The position numbers were made by a program, and so were the translations under genes. From assembly GCA_963753905.1 (NCBI GenBank), contig CAVWDZ010000001.1, positions 1,798,001-1,862,000 on the forward strand: 64,000 bases of DNA. Direction: 5' to 3'. Origin of the DNA: Bog-756 sp963753905 (GTDB taxonomy: Bacteria; Actinomycetota; Acidimicrobiia; Acidimicrobiales; RAAP-2). This document shows, one piece after another, positions 26,432 to 35,899 of this stretch; position 1 is the stretch's first letter; each line of letters starts with the position of its first letter. The notes below the pieces were generated by a model. It was given only the letters and a program-made list of their open reading frames with translations. It was not told where the DNA came from and searched no databases.

Positions 26432-28000
26432 GTGCAGCCAAGGGTGATCACCCGTAGGTCCTGGCGCATGGTCTGTGTCGTGGTGACACTCTTCGGCTTG
26501 GGTGTGGGAGTCGCCGCGTGTGGGACATCGGCCAGCTCGACGCAAACCACAGCAACAGTTCCCGCGGTGCCGGCGAGCGTCCCGCAGGTCACCGTCACCG
26601 GTCCGGTGACCGGCGGACAAGGCATCGACCTGCCTGGCACCACCAGCTTCGATCTGAGCAGCGTCGGCTACGAGCAAAACGAATACTTTCTGTCGGGCAC
26701 CGCCACCGCCTACACAAGCACCTCACCCTTGACGTCCAACGGCCGCTGGACGGTCACCCCTGCCAGCACCGCACCGTACAAGACGCGGATGGTCGTCTAC
26801 CGGCCGATCAACCCAAAGCGATTCGACGGAACGGTGATCGTGGAATGGCTCAACGTGAGCGGGGGTGTCGACGCAGCGGCGGCATGGTTGACAGACCACG
26901 TACAGATGATCCGCAGCGGAATGGTCTATGTCGGGGTGAGCGTTCAGGCGGCTGGCATCGAGGGATCCTCGGGTTCACTCGGGGCTTCCGCAGGCCAAGC
27001 CGGTGGGATCAAGGGGGCAGACCTGGCTCGTTACGGCTCTCTGAACACCCCGGGTGACAGCTACTCGTACAGCATGTACGAACAGGCCGGAGCTGCGATC
27101 CACCGCGACGCGGCCACCGTGCTCGCCGGGCTCAAGCCCCAGCGGGTACTCGCCCTCGGCGAGTCGCAATCCGCCTTTCGGCTGGTGACTTACATCGACG
27201 CGTTGCAACCCCAGTCACAAGGGGTCTACGACGGCTACTTCGTCTACAGCCGTGGCGGATCGGGTGCTGCCCTCTCCCAGGCACCTCAGGCCGCCATCAC
27301 GCCTCCGACCCCAACCATCATCCGGACCGACCTCCGCGTTCCGGTCATGATGTTCGAAACCGAGGCAGACCTGCTCGTCCTCGGGTATCTCCCTGCCCGG
27401 CAAGCCCCGACCCGGTTCATCCGAGAGTGGGAAGTGGCGGGCACCGCGCACTACGACACCTACGGCCTGGTCGAGTCGATGACCGACAACGGGAACGGCA
27501 CCGCGGATGTCAAGACGTTCGACACGATGATCACCCCTGTCTCCTCCTTCGACGGAGGAGCCATCAGCTGCCCAGTCCCCCTCAATGCCGGGGCACACAC
27601 CTACGAGCTGCGGGCTGCGGTGGTCGCCCTCAACCGCTGGGTGACCACCGGCACGCCACCTCCCCAGTCGCCACGCCTTGCTGTGGCCAGTCCAACCGCG
27701 TTCGCGACCGATCAGAACGGTGAGTCGGTCGGTGGGATACGAACGCCCCAGGTCCAGGCGCCGATCGCCATCGTGAATGGGACCGGTGACACCTCCAGCG
27801 CCGGCGGTGGATTCTGCGGGCTGTTCGGGGCGACGATTCCGTTCAGTGCTGCAAAGATCGCTCAGCTCTATCCGACCCATGCCGTCTTCGCGACGAAGTG
27901 GGACCAAGCCGTCGCTGCGGATGTGGCGGACGGGTACCTCCTCCCGGCCGACGCCACCGTTCTCGACAGGGTCGCCCAGCAATCGACCATCGGGGGCTGA
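26432..28000 (+). CDS. lipoprotein alpha/beta-hydrolase (Abhydrolase_10-like)
   Basis: A 522-residue protein beginning at GTG 26432, with AAGGAGG (26420-26426) 5 nt upstream. The N-terminus is a lipoprotein signal ending GVGVAAC (lipobox Cys near residue 30) followed by a Ser/Thr linker. The body contains VIVEWLNVSGG, a nucleophile elbow LALGESQSA with the candidate Ser, and EVAGTAHYDTYG with the candidate His. These fit the large alpha/beta-hydrolase family of actinobacteria often called alpha/beta hydrolase domain-containing protein. It is probably anchored outside the membrane; the substrate is unknown. Confidence 0.8.
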   Translation: MQPRVITRRSWRMVCVVVTLFGLGVGVAACGTSASSTQTTATVPAVPASVPQVTVTGPVTGGQGIDLPGTTSFDLSSVGYEQNEYFLSGTATAYTSTSPLTSNGRWTVTPASTAPYKTRMVVYRPINPKRFDGTVIVEWLNVSGGVDAAAAWLTDHVQMIRSGMVYVGVSVQAAGIEGSSGSLGASAGQAGGIKGADLARYGSLNTPGDSYSYSMYEQAGAAIHRDAATVLAGLKPQRVLALGESQSAFRLVTYIDALQPQSQGVYDGYFVYSRGGSGAALSQAPQAAITPPTPTIIRTDLRVPVMMFETEADLLVLGYLPARQAPTRFIREWEVAGTAHYDTYGLVESMTDNGNGTADVKTFDTMITPVSSFDGGAISCPVPLNAGAHTYELRAAVVALNRWVTTGTPPPQSPRLAVASPTAFATDQNGESVGGIRTPQVQAPIAIVNGTGDTSSAGGGFCGLFGATIPFSAAKIAQLYPTHAVFATKWDQAVAADVADGYLLPADATVLDRVAQQSTIGG

Positions 28001-28069
28001 CCGGGACGAGCGCTGTCGACGAGTGGATGCCATCCTCGACCCAGTCACTTTCTTCGTCGGGATGGAATC

Positions 28070-28468
28070 CGGTGATCGCTCGCTCCGCGAGCTGCACGAC
28101 TCCCCACTCCTCACCGGGCCGGTGATCGCCCCCGGGGTGGGCCCCCGGGGCGTCAGCACCAGCAGGTTCGGATCGCGTTTGGCCCGCAGACTCGACATGC
28201 GTACCCTGTTGCTCATGGCCGCTGCGGCCACCGGCCTCGGGTTCTTGGTCCTTGCCAACCTTCCCGCGGGTGGGCACGACAGCCCCCTCTGCTCCGTGGG
28301 GTCGTCCTCGTGGGATCCAGGACCGCCGGCACCGTCTTCGGTACGACGGTGACCGCAGCCGGTGGCATGGCCGGCGTTGATCAGGGTCCGGTCGGAGGCG
28401 TGCTCGACCCGACCCGCCAGGTGGATGCCGCGCTCCTTCCGACACATCCGAGCGAACGACACAGATGA
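28070..28468 (+). pseudogene. decayed fragment of a DHA2 MFS transporter
   Basis: Two successive frames read like the second half of an EmrB/QacA-type transporter. In one frame are SPLLTGPVIAPGV and FGSRLARRLDMRTLLLM, with LANLPAGG. After a frame change near 28288 come LVGSRTAGTVFGTTVTAAGG and GGVLDPTRQVDAALL, matching the LASGLLNTSRQVGGALG-type motif of the family. There is no start and both ends are missing. It lies between the lipoprotein hydrolase and the aldo/keto reductase. Confidence 0.6.
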
Positions 28469-28478
28469 GGAGGACAGC

Positions 28479-29447
28479 ATGAGAACAACCAGATTGGGTC
28501 GTACCGACCTGCTTGTGTCACGCGTCGCATTTGGTACCTGGCAGCTTGGGGGTGACTGGGGGGCCACGGACTCCGAGGAGGCCATTGCGGCCATCCGCCG
28601 CGCAGCGGATCACGGTGTGAACTTCTTCGATACCGCACAGGCCTATGGCTTCGGCGCCTCCGAGCGCCTCCTGGCTGAAGCGCTCCGGGGCCGGGTCCGT
28701 GACGAGGTGGTCATTGCCACGAAGGGAGGTCTCCGACCTGACGGTCCGGGTGTCGCCCGCGATGCGAGCGCGACATGGATCCGGACCGGACTCGAGGAGA
28801 GCTTGCGAGCCCTTGACACCGACTATGTCGATCTCTTCCAGGTTCATTGGCCCGATCCCAAGACGCCGTTCGAAGAGACCGCCGAAACACTGATCAAGCT
28901 GGTCGCAGACGGCAAGATCCTCCACGTCGGCGTGTCCAACTTCGACGTCGCACAGATCGAGGAATTCAGCGCCACGCTGCCCGTCGAAACCCTGCAGCCG
29001 CCCTACCACCTCTTCCATCGGGACATCGAAGCCGACGTCCTGCCCTTCACGGCAGCGAACGACATCGGGGTCTTGGTCTACGGACCCCTGGCTCACGGAC
29101 TCCTGGGCGGTCACCTCCGACCCGACACCCGGTTCGCGCCGGACGATTGGCGATCGAAGAATGCGATGTTCCACGGTGCCTCCTACGAGCGGAATCTCCG
29201 GGCGGTCGGGCAGTTGCGGAGCCTCGCAACCGACCAGCTGGAGATCACATTGGCCCAGCTGGCAGTGGCGTGGACCTTGGCGAACCCGGCGATTGACGCC
29301 GCAATCGTCGGCACCCGCAACCCGAATCACGTCGACGAGGCCGTAGCCGCCGCGGACATCGACTTGAACGACGAGGTGATGCAACGAATCGAGCAGATCA
29401 TGGTCGACAGCACACCCGTTGCCGGCCCTTCGCCCGAAGCCATGTGA
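28479..29447 (+). CDS. aldo/keto reductase
   Basis: A 322-residue NADPH-dependent TIM-barrel reductase. The catalytic tetrad elements are visible: Asp and Tyr in FFDTAQAYGFGASE, Lys in VVIATKGG, and His in LFQVHWPDP. ATG 28479 follows GAGGAGG (28467-28473). It probably reduces aldehydes or ketones; the substrate is unknown. It is followed 114 nt later by a second oxidoreductase in the same direction. Confidence 0.93.
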   Translation: MRTTRLGRTDLLVSRVAFGTWQLGGDWGATDSEEAIAAIRRAADHGVNFFDTAQAYGFGASERLLAEALRGRVRDEVVIATKGGLRPDGPGVARDASATWIRTGLEESLRALDTDYVDLFQVHWPDPKTPFEETAETLIKLVADGKILHVGVSNFDVAQIEEFSATLPVETLQPPYHLFHRDIEADVLPFTAANDIGVLVYGPLAHGLLGGHLRPDTRFAPDDWRSKNAMFHGASYERNLRAVGQLRSLATDQLEITLAQLAVAWTLANPAIDAAIVGTRNPNHVDEAVAAADIDLNDEVMQRIEQIMVDSTPVAGPSPEAM

Positions 29448-29561
29448 TCTGCAACACAGTGTCCGAAACCGAGGCCTGACGCTGGAAGAGTTCGAGCGAG
29501 AGAGGACCTCGTTCGTCCACCGAGGACGCGCCGGGCGCGCCGTCATGGAAGGAGCAGCACA

Positions 29562-30452
29562 ATGACCGATTCGACACGAAGGACCGATCGGATGCCAACG
29601 GTGGCAGTCATCGGTACCGGCACCATGGGGTCGGCGATGGCCCAACGCCTCCTCGGTGCGGGAATGGACGTCGGAGTGTGGGCGCGGCATCGTGCGTCCA
29701 CGAAGGCGCTCGTCGAAAGCGGTGCCACCGCCTTCGAGTCGGCAGCCGACGCGGCCAGGGCGGCCGACGTCGTCATCACGATGCTGCCGACCGCGGACGC
29801 CACGGAGGACGTCATGTTCAACGGCCAAGGACTTTCAGCCATGCGCCAGGGGTCCATCTGGGTGCAGATGGCGACCATCGGAGTCGAGCGCACGGAAGGA
29901 CTTGCCGAGCGGATCACGGCCGCCCGACCGGAGGTGGTCTTCGTCGACGCGCCGGTCTCGGGGAGCAGAGCGCCCGCTGAGTCGGGCCAGCTCCTGATCC
30001 TGGCATCCGGTCCAGATGCTGCAGCGCCAACGCTCGAACCAGTCTTCGGGGTGCTGGGAAGGTCCACGCTCTGGCTCGGACCCGCGGGAACCGGCAGCAG
30101 GATGAAGCTCGTCCTCAACACGTGGTTGGCTTTTCAGACCGAGGGGGCTGCCGAGTCGGCCGCGCTTGCAGCGAACCTCGGCATACCCACTCAGGCGCTG
30201 TTCGCCGCTCTGCGCGACAACCCATTGGCGTCGCCGTACGCACTGAGCAAGCTGATCAAGATGGTCGACAACGACTTCCACGCCGATTTCGCCCTGGACT
30301 GGGCTCTGAAGGACCTCGACCTGGTGGCCTCCGATGCAGGTCCGGGAGTTGCGCCGATCGCCGCTGCCATTGCCGACCGGTGGCGGGGACTGGTCCGGGA
30401 CGGGTCGAGCGGGCTCGACGTGAGCGCGGCCCGACACGGCCTCGGGCAATGA
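29562..30452 (+). CDS. 3-hydroxyisobutyrate dehydrogenase-family oxidoreductase
   Basis: A 296-residue beta-hydroxyacid dehydrogenase. The Rossmann motif is VIGTGTMGSAMA, the substrate-binding segment FVDAPVSGSRAPAESGQL is typical, and the catalytic Lys region is GSRMKLVLNTWLA. It should oxidise a short hydroxyacid with NAD(P)+. GAAGGAG lies 8 nt before ATG 29562. It may be co-transcribed with the aldo/keto reductase. Confidence 0.92.
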   Translation: MTDSTRRTDRMPTVAVIGTGTMGSAMAQRLLGAGMDVGVWARHRASTKALVESGATAFESAADAARAADVVITMLPTADATEDVMFNGQGLSAMRQGSIWVQMATIGVERTEGLAERITAARPEVVFVDAPVSGSRAPAESGQLLILASGPDAAAPTLEPVFGVLGRSTLWLGPAGTGSRMKLVLNTWLAFQTEGAAESAALAANLGIPTQALFAALRDNPLASPYALSKLIKMVDNDFHADFALDWALKDLDLVASDAGPGVAPIAAAIADRWRGLVRDGSSGLDVSAARHGLGQ

Positions 30453-30700
30453 CGCGCGCCTTTCCGAACACCCGCACACGGGCTCTCGGTAGTACGGCGC
30501 CCGGGACCTGCTCGAACGGATTTTGTCGATCGCTCCACCAAGACCCAGGCACGTCCCTGAATATTCCTCACCTCCGAGCAACGGACTCGCCCGGCCCTAG
30601 CCAGACCCTCGAGTTCTCCGTACACTGACTGTGGGTACACCGCAGTCGACAGCAGAGGGATGCTCCGATGCGGTTCCGCTGTACTAGCAAAGGAGCACGC

Positions 30701-30853
30701 GTGGCTTTCCTTCTCGGCGCTATCTACATCGTCCTCTTGGTCACACTTGGCATCATCTCGATTCGGAAGGGCCATTGGGTGATGTTCATCATCGGGCTCT
30801 TCATTCCGCTGTTCTGGATCATTGGCGCATTGATGCCGCGTCGAGTGGACTGA
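30701..30853 (+). CDS. small two-helix membrane protein
   Basis: A 50-residue protein starting at GTG 30701, with AAAGGAG (30689-30695) 5 nt upstream; an in-frame ATG at 30668 has no site. It has two membrane helices (FLLGAIYIVLLVTLGII and VMFIIGLFIPLFWIIGALM) joined by a short basic loop and ends MPRRVD. It resembles the widespread small actinobacterial membrane proteins of unknown function. Confidence 0.7.
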   Translation: MAFLLGAIYIVLLVTLGIISIRKGHWVMFIIGLFIPLFWIIGALMPRRVD

Positions 30854-30932
30854 GGCGGGTGCCAACATCTGGGCCCGATCGTCTGCCCTCGGAGTACACC
30901 GTCTCGGGGTCCCGGGTTGAAAGGAACAACAG

Positions 30933-32396
30933 ATGGTGAATCAACAGTTGAGTGGTCCAAATCCGTCCGAGGCCGCGAATCGTGTCGGGCACCTCTCGGT
31001 CGACGAGCGGGTCAAGATCGGAAAGGACGCCCGAACGCTGGCCCCTCGCTCCTCCCAGGCGGAGTTCAGCCCAGGGATTGACCGCCCGGACCCGGTAGCC
31101 CTGCTCGAACGCCAGGCCACCACCCGGGTGCCCGAGCTGGTCCCAATCCGCTACGGGCGCATGCTCGTCTCGCCGTTCACCTTCTTCCGTGGTGCGGCGC
31201 TCGTGATGGCCTCGGACTTGGCTTCCACACCCCGGTCGGGGCTCACTGCGCAGATATGTGGGGATGCCCACCTGTCCAACTTCGGGCTGTTTGCCTCGCC
31301 GGAACGGGCCCTCATGTTCGACGTCAACGACTTCGACGAGACCCTTCCCGGCCCCTGGGAGTGGGACGTGAAGCGCCTTGCTGCAAGCGTCGTAATTGCC
31401 GCACGGGACCGGGAGTTCACCGCCAAAGAAACTCGTACTGCGGTCCTCGAGGTCGGGGCCGTCTACCGCCAGGAGATGGCACAGCTGGCCGGGATGACAA
31501 CGCTGGACGTGTGGTACTCGCACATCGACGTGGCCGCCCTCCTCGCCGAGCTCGAGGCCACAGCCGGTACGACGGGATCGAAAACCGACAAACGAATGGC
31601 CGCCCGCGGCACCAAGATCATCTCCAAGGCCCGCACCCGCGACAGCCTCCAGGCCCTGAGCAAGCTCACCACAGTCGTCGATGGCCAACTCCGGATCATC
31701 AGCGACCCACCCCTCATCGTTCCGATCGAGGAGTTGTTTCCCCAGTTGGAGAGCGACGCGCTTCGAGAGTCGTTTCACCAGCTCGTGCGCGGCTACCGCC
31801 GGAGTCTCCAAACCGACCGTCGCCATCTGCTCGGAGAGTTCGAATTCCTGCAGATCGCCCGCAAGGTGGTGGGAGTGGGAAGCGTCGGTACCCGAGCCTG
31901 GATCCTGCTCTTGGTTGGCCGGGACAACAACGATCCACTCTTCCTCCAGGCCAAGGAGGCCGAGGCATCGGTGCTCGAGGAGTTCGTCGGCGTGAGCGAG
32001 TATGCAAATCACGGGGAACGAGTTGTGGCGGGTCAACACCTGATGCAGGCGGCCAGCGACATCTTTCTCGGCTGGCAAGAGGTAGAGGGCCCGGACGGTG
32101 TGAGCCGTGACTTCTACATCCGACAACTCAGAGATTGGAAGGGCTCCTTCGAGGTCGAGGACTCCGTACCGCAAGGGCTCACCAAGTACGTCGGGGTCTG
32201 CGCGCAGGCGCTCGCCCGGGCTCATGCCCGCTCAGGCGACCCCGTCGCCATCGCCAGCTACCTCGGAAACGGTCCGACGTTCGATCGATCCATCGCCGAC
32301 TTCGCCGAGGTGTACGCCGATCAGAACGAGCGTGACTACGAGGCGCTGCGGCAGGCGGCGGCCACGGGACGGATCACGGCCGAGTCGGGCCTGTAG
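30933..32396 (+). CDS. DUF2252 family protein
   Basis: A 487-residue protein with the DUF2252 signatures MLVSPFTFFRGAA, ICGDAHLSNFG and FDVNDFDET. The fold is distantly related to aminoglycoside phosphotransferase-like kinases, and GDAHLSNFG and DVNDFDE would then be the catalytic and metal loops. Its biochemical role is unknown. AAAGGAA precedes ATG 30933. It stands between two small membrane protein genes. Confidence 0.88.
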   Translation: MVNQQLSGPNPSEAANRVGHLSVDERVKIGKDARTLAPRSSQAEFSPGIDRPDPVALLERQATTRVPELVPIRYGRMLVSPFTFFRGAALVMASDLASTPRSGLTAQICGDAHLSNFGLFASPERALMFDVNDFDETLPGPWEWDVKRLAASVVIAARDREFTAKETRTAVLEVGAVYRQEMAQLAGMTTLDVWYSHIDVAALLAELEATAGTTGSKTDKRMAARGTKIISKARTRDSLQALSKLTTVVDGQLRIISDPPLIVPIEELFPQLESDALRESFHQLVRGYRRSLQTDRRHLLGEFEFLQIARKVVGVGSVGTRAWILLLVGRDNNDPLFLQAKEAEASVLEEFVGVSEYANHGERVVAGQHLMQAASDIFLGWQEVEGPDGVSRDFYIRQLRDWKGSFEVEDSVPQGLTKYVGVCAQALARAHARSGDPVAIASYLGNGPTFDRSIADFAEVYADQNERDYEALRQAAATGRITAESGL

Positions 32397-32519
32397 GGCT
32401 GTCACCCTCTGGAGGAGGGCCTGGGCAAGACCGACACTGCCCGCGCTGTCGGCGAGGCCCAGAGCGCACCCATCTCGCAGAACGGTTCACGGCACAGTGA
32501 CCGAGCTGGCTTGGTGTCC

Positions 32520-32525
32520 TACGGT
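32520..32525 (+). promoter_or_regulatory. -10 box TACGGT for a leaderless membrane-protein gene
   Basis: TACGGT is followed by 6 nt and then ATG 32532, with no ribosome site. This sets the start downstream of an in-frame TTG at 32511. Confidence 0.45.
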
Positions 32526-32531
32526 TTCAGC

Positions 32532-33191
32532 ATGGACACATCGACACACGAGCCTAGGGGCGAGAAACGCTGGCCGATGGCCGTCACACTGATCGTTGCC
32601 ATGGCCCTGCCGTTCCTGCTCCCCCCGAAATACTCGATCGGTCCACGGTGGATCATCCCCGCTCTCGAGGCGCTGCTGCTGGTTGCGCTCATCGTCGCCG
32701 ATCCAGGACGAATCGACCGTCGGTCGACGTTCGTTCGGTCGCTCTCACTTGGACTGGTCGCGATCCTGGCCGCTGGGGCCGCCGGAGCTACCGTCCGCCT
32801 GGTCATCGACCTCGTGAGGGGCGGGCCGGAGACGAACTCACCGAACGGGCTGCTCAGGATAGGCGGGGTGGTATGGATCTACGTCGTGATCACCTTCTCC
32901 TTTCTCTATTGGGAGCTGGATGGAGGGGGTCCAGAGGCTCGTGCACGGACGACACCTGCGTATCCGGACCTGGCGTTTCCCGAGCACCTCAACCCTCGCG
33001 TCGCTCGACCGGGCTGGCGACCCGAGTTCTTCGACTACCTGTACCTCGGCTTCACGGACTCGACTGCCTTCAGCCCCACTGACGTCATGCCTCTTGCACG
33101 CTGGGCCAAACTCGCTATGGCAAGCCAGGCGACTGCTTCACTTGTCGTCCTGGGGCTGGTGATTGCGCGTGCGGTCAACATCTTCAAGTAG
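32532..33191 (+). CDS. DUF1345-like membrane protein
   Basis: A 219-residue protein with five or six membrane helices. The segment YLYLGFTDSTAFSPTDVMPL followed by an amphipathic stretch and a last helix is typical of DUF1345-type proteins, whose function is unknown. The start is ATG 32532, 6 nt downstream of a TACGGT box. Confidence 0.75.
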   Translation: MDTSTHEPRGEKRWPMAVTLIVAMALPFLLPPKYSIGPRWIIPALEALLLVALIVADPGRIDRRSTFVRSLSLGLVAILAAGAAGATVRLVIDLVRGGPETNSPNGLLRIGGVVWIYVVITFSFLYWELDGGGPEARARTTPAYPDLAFPEHLNPRVARPGWRPEFFDYLYLGFTDSTAFSPTDVMPLARWAKLAMASQATASLVVLGLVIARAVNIFK

Positions 33192-33379
33192 TGCCGAGGG
33201 CATCGACCGGCAGACCCGGCCCTTGTCGGCACGGCTTGCCCTCGAGAACAGGGGCGTCTCCCCGGCGTGTCCCTCAGCGGCCTCCTCACAATTGACGGCG
33301 ACGGCTCGAACCCGAGTTTGTTACGGTGAGCCGGAACGGAAATCCTGGCGCCATCATCTCGGCGGAAGGGCTGTATCCA

Positions 33380-34672
33380 ATGACAAAAGCATCGTTTGTG
33401 AGCCGTGGACGGACGGCATTGGTCGGCTTGACGGCGCTCGCCGCGACGGCAGGCATCGCTCTCGTCGGTGTCGCGCCGAGCGGAGCGTCAAGCCCCCATC
33501 CACAGGCGGCGCCGCTCACGTCAACCGCCCGAGGCACACTCATCGCCGACCATACGGTCCCGACCGTCGGTGTCACCGGTGTCGCCGCCATCTACCTGAT
33601 CGAGTACTACTCGGAGACACTGCAGGGAGCACCGGTGAAGCTCACCGGTTTGGTGTTCGTTCCAACGGGTGCCGCGCCGGTAGGGGGCTGGCCAGTGGTG
33701 AGCTGGGCGCACCCGACTGACGGCACCAACAAGACCTGCGCGCCGTCGCTCGACCCCGCGACGGATGTCCCCAATATCGACGCCCTGCTGGCCAAGCACT
33801 GGGAGGTCGTGGCCACTGATTACCAGGGCGAAGCGAACTCCGACATCCTGGCGACCTCGCCCGGGCTGCTGCCCTATCTTGCGGGAACCAGCGCTGCGTA
33901 CGACACGATCGACATCGTCAGGGCGGCCGGTCATCTGGCGGCCGCCCATGCCAGCAAGAACTATGTCGTGTGGGGATGGTCCGAGGGCGGCCAGACGGTC
34001 CTCTTCGTGCTCGACAATGCCAAGACCTACGGCTCGGGCCTCGATCTCAAGGGAGCGCTCGCCATTGCGCCTCCGTCGAACTTTGGTACAGAACTGCCCT
34101 ATGCCGAAGACAACGCCACCTACTGGCCGCTCATCTTCATGTTCGTCGGCGGCCTCAACGCCGCCTACGGCAACACCCTCGCCCCGACGTCGGAGATGCT
34201 GACGGCAGCCGGCCAGAGCGACCTCCCCCTCCTTGGTACGGAGTGCGTCGCGGCCGTGGTCGCGACGTTGGATCATTCGAGCTTCTCGACGATCCTCAAG
34301 ATTCCCCGCGGGGGTGCGCTGTCCACGATGCCGGCGTCATGGCGGACCGTGTTCTCCAAGAACGACCCGGCGGAGGCGGCGAACCTCGCGTTGACGGACA
34401 CCTCCGTCCCTCTGGTCATCGCTGGCGGATCCGACGACACACTCGTCGATCCGGTCACCACAGCCGATCTGGCAACCCAGATGTGCGCACTGAGCACCCC
34501 CCAGAACCTCCAGCGCTGGGTGTACACCGGTCTCGATCACACCAGCATCGTCGGGCCGGCGTCGATCGACGACTTCGTGTCCTGGACGGCCGACCGTTTT
34601 GCCGGCTCGGGCTCCTACACGCCCAAGGGAACCCCCACCAACCCGGCGACGGTGACCAAGAGCTGCGGCTAG
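33380..34672 (+). CDS. secreted lipase/alpha-beta hydrolase (secretory lipase LIP family-like)
   Basis: A 430-residue exported hydrolase. The signal peptide runs from MTKASFVSRGRTALVGLTAL to an Ala-rich cleavage region near SGASS. The nucleophile elbow is GWSEGGQ, Asp is likely in GGSDDTLVDP and His in GLDHTSIVGP. It resembles the secretory lipase family (PF03583) of fungi and actinobacteria and should act outside the cell on esters or triglycerides. ATG 33380 was chosen for the signal peptide; an in-frame GTG at 33326 is less likely. Confidence 0.85.
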   Translation: MTKASFVSRGRTALVGLTALAATAGIALVGVAPSGASSPHPQAAPLTSTARGTLIADHTVPTVGVTGVAAIYLIEYYSETLQGAPVKLTGLVFVPTGAAPVGGWPVVSWAHPTDGTNKTCAPSLDPATDVPNIDALLAKHWEVVATDYQGEANSDILATSPGLLPYLAGTSAAYDTIDIVRAAGHLAAAHASKNYVVWGWSEGGQTVLFVLDNAKTYGSGLDLKGALAIAPPSNFGTELPYAEDNATYWPLIFMFVGGLNAAYGNTLAPTSEMLTAAGQSDLPLLGTECVAAVVATLDHSSFSTILKIPRGGALSTMPASWRTVFSKNDPAEAANLALTDTSVPLVIAGGSDDTLVDPVTTADLATQMCALSTPQNLQRWVYTGLDHTSIVGPASIDDFVSWTADRFAGSGSYTPKGTPTNPATVTKSCG

Positions 34673-34835
34673 CGGGCCGGAGGCAACAGTCAGGTCTTTG
34701 ACTACGGTGCGGCAGGCACATCGAGCGCCTCATGCGTGTACCGTTCCATTGGCTCTCGGGGAGCGGTCCGCTCGACGCTGACCGTGGAGGTGCTGGCAGC
34801 AGGGGTTGACTCTCGGACCATCTCGTCTGCGAGAG

Positions 34836-35807
34836 CTACCCCGATCGTTCCCGATCCGCCAGCGCACGCCGCCACGGCTCCAGATCGAGCCCGGGATAGC
34901 GGATCGCGACACCTCGGAGCGCGGTCTCGTCCCAGATCGGATGGCCCGGCGGCGGGAACCCGAAGAGCGCAAGCTCACGTGGGGTCGACTGCTCGGCGAA
35001 GTGCGTCCACTCCGGACCGGTCGAGTTCGACTGTGCCTGGTCGTACCCGACCCAGTCCTGCCCGGCACGCTTGAAGGCCATCGCGAGGAGGAAGCGGGCA
35101 GACCGCTCCGAGGCGAACGGGGCGGCCCGGTGGAACACGTTGGACCGGTAGACGAGGAGCGATCCGCGACGCCCGCTCGCCCGTCGCTCGGCGCCGTAGA
35201 GGGCCGGGTCCTTGTCGGGCATGACCACCGGCATCCACGCCCGCACGTGGGTCGAGTCGCGCACCGACACCAGGCGGGTGGGATTGTCGGCCTCACCGAC
35301 GTCGGACAGGTAGAGGAACGACTGCAGGTTCCACCAGGGTGCCGCTGTACCCGCGGGCAGCCATGAGTGGTTGCGGTCGATGTGCATGGGTTGCTCGTAG
35401 TTGGTCAGACCCGAGTACTTGGCACTCGCGTGGGCCAGATAGAGCCGCACGTCCTCGGTCCCGAGCGCACGCTCGGCGAAGTCGACGATGGAGCGGTGCA
35501 CACAGAGGCGGTTGAGGGCTCCCGTTCCAGGAAAGGGGAACGGTGCCGACCAGCGGTGCTGGGCCCCACGGAACCCGGGGCCGTCCGCGGGCCATTCGAA
35601 CTCCTCGGCGGGATCGGCCCGGGATCCGATCCGGCTGCGGGTCACCGCCTCCGGGGCGGCGTGGTACTCCTCGCTGGAGGGAAAGGCCAGGCGCAGGTCG
35701 TCCGAAGCCGCATCGATCTCGTCGCAGTCGACGAGCCCCTCGAGGAGTACCCACCCGTCGTCGCGCCAGCATGCGAGCTCAGCGTCTGTGGCGAGGCGTG
35801 AAGCCAC
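34836..35807 (-). CDS. phytanoyl-CoA dioxygenase (PhyH) family protein, second copy
   Basis: A 323-residue Fe(II)/2-oxoglutarate oxygenase-like protein. The metal site is QPMHIDRNHSW (His-x-Asp) with a distal His in NVFHRAAPF and a nearby Arg. It is only distantly similar to the PhyH protein at 7066. The 163 nt between it and the lipase hold only a weak AGTCA/TGACT stem. It is divergent from an alpha/beta hydrolase with a 92-nt gap. Confidence 0.85.
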   Translation of the reverse strand: MASRLATDAELACWRDDGWVLLEGLVDCDEIDAASDDLRLAFPSSEEYHAAPEAVTRSRIGSRADPAEEFEWPADGPGFRGAQHRWSAPFPFPGTGALNRLCVHRSIVDFAERALGTEDVRLYLAHASAKYSGLTNYEQPMHIDRNHSWLPAGTAAPWWNLQSFLYLSDVGEADNPTRLVSVRDSTHVRAWMPVVMPDKDPALYGAERRASGRRGSLLVYRSNVFHRAAPFASERSARFLLAMAFKRAGQDWVGYDQAQSNSTGPEWTHFAEQSTPRELALFGFPPPGHPIWDETALRGVAIRYPGLDLEPWRRALADRERSG

Positions 35808-35899
35808 TCGAGCACCCTCCGTCCTGGGATCTCCCTGATGGCTACGCTACTCCCGCGGGTATCGCACCCACCCCCCTGCGCGGATGTGACGATAGGGCC

